Shown in pieces: positions 1 to 5,416 of a stretch of DNA of 6,579 nucleotides (its first letter is position 1; each line of letters opens with the position of its first letter). Under the pieces are notes generated by a model, which was not told the origin of the DNA, did not search any database, and was given only the letters and a program-made list of their open reading frames with translations. The DNA is from CBDUUP01 sp965370435 (GTDB lineage Bacteria > Chloroflexota > Anaerolineae > Anaerolineales > UBA11579): contig CBDUUP010000257.1 of NCBI GenBank assembly GCA_965370435.1, positions 1 through 6,579 on the forward strand. The letters run 5' to 3'. Position numbers and translations under genes: made by a program.

Positions 1-1092
1 GTAGAGAGCCGCCAGGAATAGCAGGGGGCGCAGGCTGCGCTGGGGGGTGAAGGCGGTTTGCAGGTGTTTGGCGATCTGCTCCCGGTAGCGTCCCAACCGC
101 AGGACCACCTCGCCCAGGACCATATCGCTGGCCTTGGCGGGATTATGCACCGGCCCTAGAGCCTTCAACACCGCCTCCAGGTTTTGTACGGTCTTGAGGG
201 TGTGCTCCCAGGCGTCGTGGATGTGGGGTTTGGGCTGGGGGAGGCCTTTCAAGTCTGCGAGTTCGGGCAGGACGAAAGGCAGCGCTCCCATCATCTCCAG
301 GGCGCGGAGAGCCGTGGCCGGTTGGGGGCCGTCCAGGATGCGGAAAAGTTCATCCCGGCGGCGTTCGGCGGAGATGTCGGCGAGGCCTTCCACCGCCTGG
401 CGCATGAGTTGGCGGGTTTCGGGGACGATGCGAAGTTTCAGGCTGGCGGCCAGACGAATGGCCCGCAGGATGCGGATGGGGTCGTCGCTGAGGCTGGTTG
501 AGGAGCAAGCCCGCAGGCGTTTGGCTTGCAGGTCGGCGGCCCCGCCCAGGGGGTCCAGGATGGAATCCAGGTTATTCAGGTCCAGGGCCATAGCGTTGAG
601 GGTGAAATCCCGCCCTCGCAGGTCGCTTTCCAGGTCGGGGCCGCGCAGAGCCGCGAAATCCAGGTTTGTGCGGCCGCCGTCTTCCTGGGTGAGGATGACC
701 CTTCCGGCGGCGTGTTCCTCGTTGAGCATGTAATATGCGCCGCCCAGAGCATCGGCGATCTTGCGGGCAACTTTCAGGGCCTCCCCCGGCACGGCGAAGT
801 CAAGATCGTAGTTGCCCTTTCCCAGCAAAGCATCCCGCACCGAACCGCCGACCAGGTAGAGAGGCTGGTCTTCCGGGACGGCAGCCCGGATTTGCTCCAG
901 GAGCGGGTGCAAGCTTAGGGGATTGGCGGTGGGCACGAAGGTCACTTCAGGGATCTCTTTATGGCGGGCCGCTTTGGCGGCCTGGAGGGCTTGTTCAGGA
1001 GTCCCGCCCTGCCCCACGATCCGCCCGCCCAGGCGAGCGATCCAGCGGCCCGCGTAGGGAGTTGCGTCGTCGTTGGGGGGCGGTTGGGACAT
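1..1092 (-). CDS. CCA tRNA nucleotidyltransferase / poly(A) polymerase family protein with N-terminal DUF5678-like domain (3' end outside window)
   Basis: Class II nucleotidyltransferase that would add or repair the CCA end of tRNA from CTP and ATP, or add A residues, in the cytoplasm. 364 codons are open to the window edge. Visible motifs: GGSVRD at residues 82-87, the metal-binding DLD at 96-98, RGRDFTLNAMA at 159-169, DDPIRILRAIRLAA at 203-216 and SAERRRDEL at 241-249. An HD-type helical region begins near HIHDAWEHT (290-298), and the window ends just where an HDxGKP motif would be expected. Residues about 13-53 (YAGRWIARLGGRIVGQGGT onward) are an extra N-terminal module resembling DUF5678, not part of the catalytic core. 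The ATG at 1092 lies 4 bases after the hpt stop, so this is the third gene of the tdk-hpt-cca unit; the Shine-Dalgarno (GGAATGA) is weak, suggesting translational coupling. CCA-adding, A-adding and poly(A) activities cannot be separated here. Confidence 0.93.
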   Translation of the reverse strand, partial: MSQPPPNDDATPYAGRWIARLGGRIVGQGGTPEQALQAAKAARHKEIPEVTFVPTANPLSLHPLLEQIRAAVPEDQPLYLVGGSVRDALLGKGNYDLDFAVPGEALKVARKIADALGGAYYMLNEEHAAGRVILTQEDGGRTNLDFAALRGPDLESDLRGRDFTLNAMALDLNNLDSILDPLGGAADLQAKRLRACSSTSLSDDPIRILRAIRLAASLKLRIVPETRQLMRQAVEGLADISAERRRDELFRILDGPQPATALRALEMMGALPFVLPELADLKGLPQPKPHIHDAWEHTLKTVQNLEAVLKALGPVHNPAKASDMVLGEVVLRLGRYREQIAKHLQTAFTPQRSLRPLLFLAALY

Positions 1093-1096
1093 GGGG

Positions 1097-1654
1097 TCAT
1101 TCCGGCGGTTGGTAATGGTCCAGGTTGACGACGCCGATGAAGGGCAGGTTGCGGTAAAGTTCGTCCAGGTCCAGCCCGTAGCCAAAGACGAATTTGTCGG
1201 GGATAGGGAAGCCGACGTAATGCACCGGGACATCAACCTCCCTGCGGTCAACCTTGTCCAGCAAGGTGCAGACCCGCAGAGTCTTGGGATGGCGGGCTTT
1301 CAACATTTCCAGCACCGAAGAGATGGTGTTCCCGCTGTCAATGATGTCCTCGACCAGCAGGACATTGCGGTCGCGGATGTTGGTGTTCAGGTCCAGGGAG
1401 ATGCGCACCTGCCCGCTGGACTGGCGGGCGCCCACCCCGTAGGAGGAGACGGCCATGAAATCAATTGAATGAGGGACGCTGACCTGGCGCATCAGGTCGG
1501 TGAGGAACATCACCCCGCCCCGCAGGATGCAGATCATCAGGAGGTCCTGACCGGCATAGTCCCGGCTGATCTCCTCGCCCAATTCGGTTATACGGGCTTG
1601 CAGTTCATCCTCAGGGATCAATACCTCTTCGAGCAATTCTTCAAAGGTAGACAT
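1097..1654 (-). CDS. hpt: Hypoxanthine phosphoribosyltransferase
   Basis: Purine-salvage enzyme of the cytoplasm that joins hypoxanthine (often also guanine) to PRPP to give IMP or GMP. The product is 185 residues, the normal size. Family motifs are complete: LRGG at 45-48 (pyrophosphate loop), SSYGVG at 70-75 (flexible catalytic loop), the PRPP-binding signature VEDIIDSGNT at 101-110, LLDK at 131-134 (base-contacting lysine) and FVFGYGLDLD at 155-164. The reading frame stays open upstream to an ATG at 1705, which would overlap tdk by 44 bases. The ATG at 1654 is preferred because GAGGAA stands 3-5 bases before it and the protein then starts where the family usually does. It is the middle gene of a tight unit, 7 bases after tdk and 4 before the CCA enzyme. 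Confidence 0.96.
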   Translation of the reverse strand: MSTFEELLEEVLIPEDELQARITELGEEISRDYAGQDLLMICILRGGVMFLTDLMRQVSVPHSIDFMAVSSYGVGARQSSGQVRISLDLNTNIRDRNVLLVEDIIDSGNTISSVLEMLKARHPKTLRVCTLLDKVDRREVDVPVHYVGFPIPDKFVFGYGLDLDELYRNLPFIGVVNLDHYQPPE

Positions 1655-1657
1655 AAC

Positions 1658-1663
1658 TTCCTC
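1658..1663 (-). promoter_or_regulatory. hpt Shine-Dalgarno overlapping the tdk stop codon
   Basis: The minus strand reads TTGAGGAAGTTATG. The tdk stop TGA (1664-1662) shares its last two bases with the start of the GAGGAA ribosome-binding site of hpt. A ribosome finishing tdk therefore sits on the hpt initiation site, which suggests translational coupling. It also supports 1654 rather than 1705 as the hpt start. Confidence 0.8.
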
Positions 1664-2234
1664 AATCTCGGGGGCACTGGTGGTGTTTCCGGCAGCGGGC
1701 TTCATACATCTCTTCAGCGCCGACGATGACGATGGGGTCGTCGTAACGGGCCGGTTCGCCGTTCACCAATCGTTGGGTGCGAGCCGCGGCATCGCCGCAT
1801 TCTATGCAGATAGCCTGGTACTTGTCAACCCGTTCGGCCTGGGCCATCAATACCGGCATAGGGCCAAACGGCTCGCCCCGGAAGTCGGTGTCCAACCCGG
1901 CCACAATGACCCGGATGCCCTGCCCGGCCAATTGAGAGACGATGGCGGTGATCTCTGGGTCGAAGAACTGGGCCTCGTCAATGGCGACGACGGTGGTGTC
2001 GCCTTCCATTTTCTCCAAGATCCCGGCTGCGTTTTTGATGGGCTGGGCTTCAAATTCGCTGCCCGCGTGGGAGGTCAATTTCACCAGTTCGTAGCGGTCG
2101 TCTATGGCGGGTTTGAACACCTGGACCTTTTGCCTGGCGATGGCAGCCCGCCGCAGGCGGCGGATCAACTCGTCGGTCTTGCCGCTGAACATGGAGCCGG
2201 TGATGACTTCTACAGAGCCGTTATGATGTTTCAT
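1662..2234 (-). CDS. tdk: Thymidine kinase (TK1-like, type II)
   Basis: Phosphorylates thymidine to dTMP with ATP, the salvage route to dTTP, in the cytoplasm. The product has 190 residues, typical of bacterial TK1-type enzymes. The Walker A loop is GSMFSGKT (13-20). AIDEAQFF (84-91) holds the Walker B aspartate and the presumed catalytic base Glu87. DFRGEPF (117-123) is the conserved segment after beta-strand GLDTD. A structural zinc site is seen as C143xxC146 and C181xxH184, bracketing the lasso-loop region that closes over thymidine. A GTG at 2240 is also in frame, but GAGGTG sits 3-5 bases before the ATG at 2234, so the ATG is chosen. It is the first gene of the tdk-hpt-cca unit and starts 79 bases from the half-copy of the hairpin repeat, so its promoter probably lies at or in that repeat. 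Confidence 0.97.
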   Translation of the reverse strand: MKHHNGSVEVITGSMFSGKTDELIRRLRRAAIARQKVQVFKPAIDDRYELVKLTSHAGSEFEAQPIKNAAGILEKMEGDTTVVAIDEAQFFDPEITAIVSQLAGQGIRVIVAGLDTDFRGEPFGPMPVLMAQAERVDKYQAICIECGDAAARTQRLVNGEPARYDDPIVIVGAEEMYEARCRKHHQCPRD

Positions 2235-2294
2235 GCGCACCTCGGTGTATGGGATTGGAAGACCGGCAGTCTTGGCTGCGCGATTCGTTATTGG

Positions 2295-2300
2295 ATTTTA
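2295..2300 (-). promoter_or_regulatory. Possible -10 box for the tdk-hpt-cca unit
   Basis: The minus strand reads GGTAAAATCC, giving a TAAAAT hexamer about 60 bases before the tdk start. There is no clear -35 box at 16-18 bases; that position falls on the edge of the interspersed repeat (AGTCGC). This is a weak call based on one hexamer and its sensible distance from the gene. Confidence 0.3.
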
Positions 2301-2312
2301 CCATGCGCTGAT

Positions 2313-2399
2313 AGTTAGCGACTAAAATCGCAACAACAACTACAAAGTCCGCCCCTTCGGGTTGAGCCTCAGGACGAAGCCTTCGGCGGACTAAAATCA
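2313..2399 (+). repeat. Interspersed inverted-repeat element, left-half copy
   Basis: The first 41 bases match the first 41 bases of the complete copy at 3101 in 40 positions, and GGCGGACTAAAATC (2385-2398) matches 3146-3159 exactly. Between them this copy has a longer hairpin: AGTCCGCC (2346-2353) pairs with GGCGGACT (2385-2392), with CTTCG/CGAAG pairing inside. The right terminal inverted repeat of the complete element is missing. The element lies between the divergent tdk and surface-protein genes, so it probably carries or affects their promoters. Confidence 0.8.
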
Positions 2400-2401
2400 T
2401 G

Positions 2402-2407
2402 TATAAT
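2402..2407 (+). promoter_or_regulatory. -10 box for the surface-protein gene
   Basis: A perfect TATAAT hexamer stands about 55 bases before the ATG at 2462, immediately after the end of the half-copy repeat. At a 17-base spacing the -35 position falls inside the repeat hairpin and reads GCCTTC, a poor match. Any promoter here would have a consensus -10 and a weak or factor-dependent -35. Confidence 0.5.
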
Positions 2408-2461
2408 ATAAACACCATACCCATTACTCGGGGGACACCCGGCCCCCATCCCGGAGCTACC

Positions 2462-2980
2462 ATGAAACGCATCTCCAATCTTTCTCCTAAAGCCCAGATC
2501 GCCATCATCGCCGCCCTCAGCGTCCTAACCATCTGCTGTCTTTTGCTTACCATCATCACCATCACCAACATCACCCAGCCCACCACCTCTACGGTCACCG
2601 TCACGCCCACCGTAATGCTTACTCCAATCATAACTCTATCGCCCACTATCACTCCCACCACCACCCCCTCACCTACTCTCACCAATACCTCGCCTTCTGT
2701 ATCCTTCACCCTCATCCACCTCACCTCACCTATCGCCCGTGGCGACCAAGCCTCCGCCTCTATTCAGACCGTCCCAGGCGTCGTCTGCATCCTCGAATAC
2801 CATACCCCCAGCAATAACGTCAGCGGTGCCCAGGGCCTCGGCGATACAATTGCTGACCACCAGGGTATTTGCTCCTGGAGCTGGCTTATCGGTATCAATA
2901 CCACCCCCGGCGAGGGTGAAGTCATCATCCGTGTCGCCGACTCCCCCGTCCAATATTTCCCCATTATTATTACTGAATAA
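2462..2980 (+). CDS. Membrane-anchored Thr/Pro-stalked surface protein with Ig-like C-terminal domain
   Basis: Function not recognised. The product has 172 residues. A short basic N-terminus (MKRISNLSPK) is followed by one hydrophobic helix (about 11-35, IAIIAALSVLTICCLLL), then a Thr/Pro/Ser-rich stalk (about 38-78), then a compact C-terminal region of about 90 residues. That region has a beta-sandwich look with two cysteines (VVCILEY and GICSWSW) that could form a disulfide, and a TTPGEGEVIIRV strand. This resembles extracellular Ig-like domains common in Chloroflexota surface proteins. The inferred topology is an N-in anchor with the stalk and domain outside the cell. GGAG stands 5 bases before the ATG at 2462, which is preferred over an upstream ATG at 2399 that lies in the repeat/promoter. 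The coding strand is unusually C/T-rich and G-poor because of ACC, CCC and ATC codons. It stands alone, with element copies on both sides. Confidence 0.8.
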   Translation: MKRISNLSPKAQIAIIAALSVLTICCLLLTIITITNITQPTTSTVTVTPTVMLTPIITLSPTITPTTTPSPTLTNTSPSVSFTLIHLTSPIARGDQASASIQTVPGVVCILEYHTPSNNVSGAQGLGDTIADHQGICSWSWLIGINTTPGEGEVIIRVADSPVQYFPIIITE

Positions 2981-2984
2981 ACGT

Positions 2985-3020
2985 TGAGACGAGCCGATGG
3001 ATCATCTCATCTTCGTCTCA
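2985..3020 (+). terminator. Hairpin just after the surface-protein gene, possible terminator
   Basis: TGAGACGA (2985-2992) pairs perfectly with TCGTCTCA (3013-3020), with a further GATG/CATC pairing inside. It begins 4 bases after the stop codon. No T-run follows (ATAAGGG), so it is not a classical intrinsic terminator. It could act as a transcript-end stabiliser or a weak terminator. Confidence 0.4.
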
Positions 3021-3100
3021 TAAGGGTATAAACATGCTTATTTTGCCTTAGAACCTCCCGCAGGTTGCTACGTCAGTAAGAAGGTTTCATCTTGGGGATA

Positions 3101-3216
3101 AGTTAGCGGCTAAAATCGCAACAACAACTACAAAGTCCGCCGAAGGGCGGACTAAAATCTCTTACAGTCGGCGAAGGCCGACTTCGTAAATGTTGTTGCG
3201 ACTTAAGTCGCTGAGT
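3101..3216 (+). repeat. Complete inverted-repeat (MITE/REP-like) element with cloverleaf potential
   Basis: The element is 116 bases. Its first 41 bases and the reverse complement of its last 41 bases agree in about 32 positions, including the exact pair TCGCAACAACA (3116-3126) and TGTTGTTGCGA (3191-3201). Two perfect GAAG-loop hairpins lie inside: AGTCCGCC/GGCGGACT (3134-3153) and AGTCGGC/GCCGACT (3166-3183). The right end also holds a 14-base palindrome, GCGACTTAAGTCGC (3198-3211). It carries no reading frame of its own. It lies 64 bases beyond the 3' end of the cytochrome gene and 120 beyond the surface-protein gene, so it may separate these convergent genes. The rest of 2981-3279 shows only a small hairpin (AACCT/AGGTT, 3052-3066). 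Confidence 0.85.
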
Positions 3217-3279
3217 CTCACCCAATGCATAACTTGGGTTATTGAAATAGTCATCCGCCCTACTCGATGGCTGGCCTTC

Positions 3280-4209
3280 TCACTTATCTTTATCTCGGTA
3301 GCGCTGATACCTGCGAGCCAAAGATGGATAGGCGATTAACCCGATTCCCAATCCCACCGCGCCAGCTAAAGCTATCAGCGCCAACGAGTTCAAATAGGGA
3401 TCATTTGGATCCTTGGTATTCGCCGAGTTGTTTGGGGCGCCTCCATACGGGAAAAATGGATTATCAGGAATTTCGGTGGCGGTGTGCATCAGAAATTGGT
3501 GGCACGAGGCGCAGGTTGAAACTTCAACCGTGAAGGCGTGATCCGGTTCTGCATTTCCACCGATCCCTGCTTCCGCGGTGGGGGCCATATGGCAGTTGGC
3601 GCAAGTCAATCCAGATGCGGCGTGTTCTGAATGGGCGAACCCTGCGCTATCGACCCCGTGGCAGTTGGCGCATTGTGCGGAAACCCCACCCTGGCGCAGG
3701 CTGGTTTGGTGCTGGCTATGGCAATCTATACATACCACCCCTACTTGGCTATGCCGGCTGGAATCCCATTCCTCTCGATCATGGGTATGGCATCGCCCAC
3801 AAAGTTCCTCCGACCGGTTGGTTGGAGGGAGGTCCTCAGGATGATTGGACGGAAACGGTGAGTGGCAAGCCGTGCAATGGATGGTATTGTTCTCCCATTG
3901 GCCAAGGGCCGGTTCAAAACCGGTGGTGTGGCATGCAATACAGCTTTGTGGCTCTCCCTCAGATTGATGTCCTTCTATTTCATCATCGCCGTCCCCTCCC
4001 GTGATCCCCTCATGGCAATTAATACATCCTAATCCATTATGATGTTTACTTAACTCCCAGGAGGCGTAGACCTCTTGGTGGCATTCGCCGCAATCCGGGA
4101 TTGGCTCTTCAGAAAGGGATTCGGCCTTGTAAGTACGAGTATATCCAGCCGCTACTGGGAGCAAGGCAAGCAGCAAAATAAATGGAAAGAATCCGGCCCG
4201 GTTTTTCAT
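3280..4209 (-). CDS. Secreted nine-haem c-type cytochrome with C-terminal membrane anchor
   Basis: Likely an electron-transfer protein on the outer face of the cytoplasmic membrane; partner and substrate are unknown. The product has 309 residues. A Sec-type signal peptide covers about 1-22 (FILLLALLPVAAG). Nine CxxCH haem sites start at Cys40, 62, 90, 112, 137, 160, 180, 203 and 233. Extra histidines in SKHHN, SRHS, SEHA and DHAF are candidate distal ligands. A C-terminal helix (about 275-297) is followed by a basic tail (RRYQRYRDKDK), giving an N-out anchor. The first site (DCGECHQEVYASWELSKHH) resembles the cytochrome c554-type pattern. GAGGA stands 5 bases before the ATG at 4209, preferred over an in-frame start at 4266. 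No cytochrome maturation or oxidoreductase genes are adjacent, so the pathway cannot be assigned. Confidence 0.9.
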   Translation of the reverse strand: MKNRAGFFPFILLLALLPVAAGYTRTYKAESLSEEPIPDCGECHQEVYASWELSKHHNGLGCINCHEGITGGDGDDEIEGHQSEGEPQSCIACHTTGFEPALGQWENNTIHCTACHSPFPSNHPEDLPPTNRSEELCGRCHTHDREEWDSSRHSQVGVVCIDCHSQHQTSLRQGGVSAQCANCHGVDSAGFAHSEHAASGLTCANCHMAPTAEAGIGGNAEPDHAFTVEVSTCASCHQFLMHTATEIPDNPFFPYGGAPNNSANTKDPNDPYLNSLALIALAGAVGLGIGLIAYPSLARRYQRYRDKDK

Positions 4210-4279
4210 GGTAGTCCTCATACAAGGGTGGAACTCTGGGTTCCACGTCAATGTTCCAACCGTCAATCATTTCTATAAG

Positions 4280-4344
4280 TAGTTTACAACTATTCGCCCC
4301 AAAAAGATTGTGAATTTTGTCCCAATCTAACCGGGACATATGTC
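4280..4344. promoter_or_regulatory. Cluster of small palindromes upstream of the cytochrome gene
   Basis: Three inverted repeats lie 70-135 bases before the cytochrome start: TAGTT-TAC-AACTA (4280-4292), GTCCC/GGGAC (4319-4337) and the perfect palindrome GACATATGTC (4335-4344). A TATATT hexamer on the minus strand (4350-4355) is a possible -10 box with a poor -35. These could be operator sites for a redox- or oxygen-responsive regulator, but no known consensus was recognised. The rest of the 295-base gap up to the degV gene holds only the terminator and a GC-rich hairpin. Confidence 0.3.
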
Positions 4345-4414
4345 ACCTAAATATAGGGCTTGTCTGTGAATGGCTAAAAAATTTCCTCCCGCAACCGAAC
4401 ATGCGCCCATTAAA

Positions 4415-4448
4415 ATAGAAAAGACCCGCGCAAGCGTGTCTTTTCTAT
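4415..4448 (-). terminator. Rho-independent terminator of the degV gene
   Basis: ATAGAAAAGAC (4415-4425) and GTCTTTTCTAT (4438-4448) form a perfect 11-base stem, closed by a CGC/GCG pair and a GCAA loop after one mismatch. Read on the minus strand, the 3' arm is T-rich and followed by TTTAAT. It begins 57 bases after the stop of the degV gene. The near symmetry may let it work in both directions. Confidence 0.75.
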
Positions 4449-4456
4449 ATAGGAGC

Positions 4457-4483
4457 GGCGCGCCCCTCCTCAGGATGCGCGCC
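4457..4483 (-). other. GC-rich hairpin between the degV stop and its terminator
   Basis: GGCGCGC (4457-4463) pairs with GCGCGCC (4477-4483), with CCT/AGG pairing possible in the loop. It lies 22 bases after the degV stop. No T-run follows directly, so it may be an accessory transcript-end structure to the main terminator. Confidence 0.4.
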
Positions 4484-4504
4484 AGGGAAGTTCAAGCTGG
4501 GGGC

Positions 4505-5353
4505 TTATACGCCGTAAGTGTAGGCCAGAGCAACCGTGCCCGGACCGGCGTGGACGCCGACGCCAGGGCTGAGAGCGGTGACCACCGTTTCTACGGGGTT
4601 CAATCGTTCGCTGGCTTTGTCCAACATCATCTGGGCATGTTCGGGCGAATTAGCGTGCAGGGCGGACAGCCGGAGATTCTCCTTGCCCTGGGTGTTTTCC
4701 ACCACTATGTCCACGATCTGGTTCATCGCTTTGCCTTTGGTGCGCACCTTTTTCAGGGTTTCGATCCGGCCTTCTGAAATATACAGGATCGGCTTGAGGT
4801 TCAGGGCGGTGCCCACCAGCCGCTGCGCCCCGCCGAGGCGCCCGCCCCGAGCCAGGAATTCAAGGGTTTCGGGCACCAGATAAAGGCCTACGGTGGCGCT
4901 GCACTTGGCGGCCAGTTCCGCGCATTCCGCCAGACTGGCCCCATCCCGGGCCGCACGAGCAGCCCCCAAGATGGGATATCCAGTTCCCATACCCACCGAT
5001 AGCCCGTCCAGGACTTCAATGTTGGCGTCGGGGAACATAGTTTTGGCTTGTTCAGCGGAGGCCATCGTTCCGCTAAGGTGATGAGAGACGTGTATGCTGA
5101 GGATGTCGTATCCCTCTCCGATAAGTTTTTCGTAGATTGTCTTGAAGTCTTGGGGAGTGGGTTGGGCAGTGGTAGGGATCTCTTTGGCGGTTGACAGTCG
5201 GGTGTAGAATTCGGTGGGCTGGATGTCTATGCCATCTTTGAAGGTTTCGCCCTCCCAGATCACCAAGGCCGGAATGACTGTGATGTTCAGCCCCTCCATC
5301 ATTTGGTGGGGAAGGTAGGTGGTGCTGTCTGTGACCAGTGCAACTTTAGACAT
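4505..5353 (-). CDS. DegV family fatty-acid-binding protein, intact copy
   Basis: DegV (EDD-fold) proteins bind one fatty acid; in Firmicutes, FakB members present it to the kinase FakA for acyl-phosphate formation. No FakA-like gene is in the window, so the exact role here is open. The product has 282 residues, the usual full length. Family features: N-terminal KVALVTDST (3-11), PTTAQPTPQDF (60-70), HHLSGTMASAEQA (91-103), the LARGGRLGG turn (167-174), LKPIL (185-189) with KVRTKGKA (201-208), and the C-terminal GPGTVALAY (269-277) near the end. AGGAGA stands 5 bases before the ATG at 5353. It follows a damaged paralogue on the same strand. The first 101 residues of the two agree in about 58 positions, so they come from an old tandem duplication. 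The transcript ends at the hairpin at 4415-4448. Confidence 0.95.
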   Translation of the reverse strand: MSKVALVTDSTTYLPHQMMEGLNITVIPALVIWEGETFKDGIDIQPTEFYTRLSTAKEIPTTAQPTPQDFKTIYEKLIGEGYDILSIHVSHHLSGTMASAEQAKTMFPDANIEVLDGLSVGMGTGYPILGAARAARDGASLAECAELAAKCSATVGLYLVPETLEFLARGGRLGGAQRLVGTALNLKPILYISEGRIETLKKVRTKGKAMNQIVDIVVENTQGKENLRLSALHANSPEHAQMMLDKASERLNPVETVVTALSPGVGVHAGPGTVALAYTYGV

Positions 5354-5416
5354 GGTTCTCTCCTAGATTGATTTATAGTTATGCTACATGGATATAACCC
5401 TTTAATGAAGATGGGG

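Noticed and set aside
134..918. Overlapping plus-strand open frames across the left-hand gene
   Set aside because: They are antisense to the CCA-family gene, whose minus-strand frame is open over all 364 codons with full catalytic motifs.
1655..1705. Longer hpt with start at 1705
   Set aside because: It would overlap tdk by 44 bases and lacks a good ribosome-binding site, while the ATG at 1654 has GAGGAA correctly placed.
1680..2318. Long plus-strand open frame across tdk
   Set aside because: It is antisense to a thymidine kinase with all its motifs, and its predicted protein has no recognisable domains. GC-rich codon structure keeps the opposite strand open.
2399..2461. Longer surface protein with start at 2399
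   Set aside because: That start overlaps the -10 box and the end of the repeat. The ATG at 2462 has GGAG 5 bases upstream.
2221..2724. Minus-strand open frame rich in Val and Met opposite the surface-protein gene
   Set aside because: It is the antisense of the Thr/Pro-rich stalk (ACC and ATC codons read as GGT and GAT-type codons), has no family features, and would overlap the tdk start region.
3101..3216. CRISPR repeat or tRNA reading of the cloverleaf element
   Set aside because: There is no regular repeat-spacer array, and the hairpins lack the tRNA T-loop, anticodon arm and acceptor features. The terminal inverted repeats fit a MITE/REP-like element better.
4210..4266. Longer cytochrome with start at 4266
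   Set aside because: It would put 19 polar residues before the signal peptide. GAGGA is correctly spaced from the ATG at 4209.
5354..5416. Separate promoter for the intact degV gene
   Set aside because: A TATAAA hexamer at 5372-5377 would start the transcript almost on the ribosome-binding site, and no -35 box was seen. Co-transcription with the upstream copy is at least as likely.
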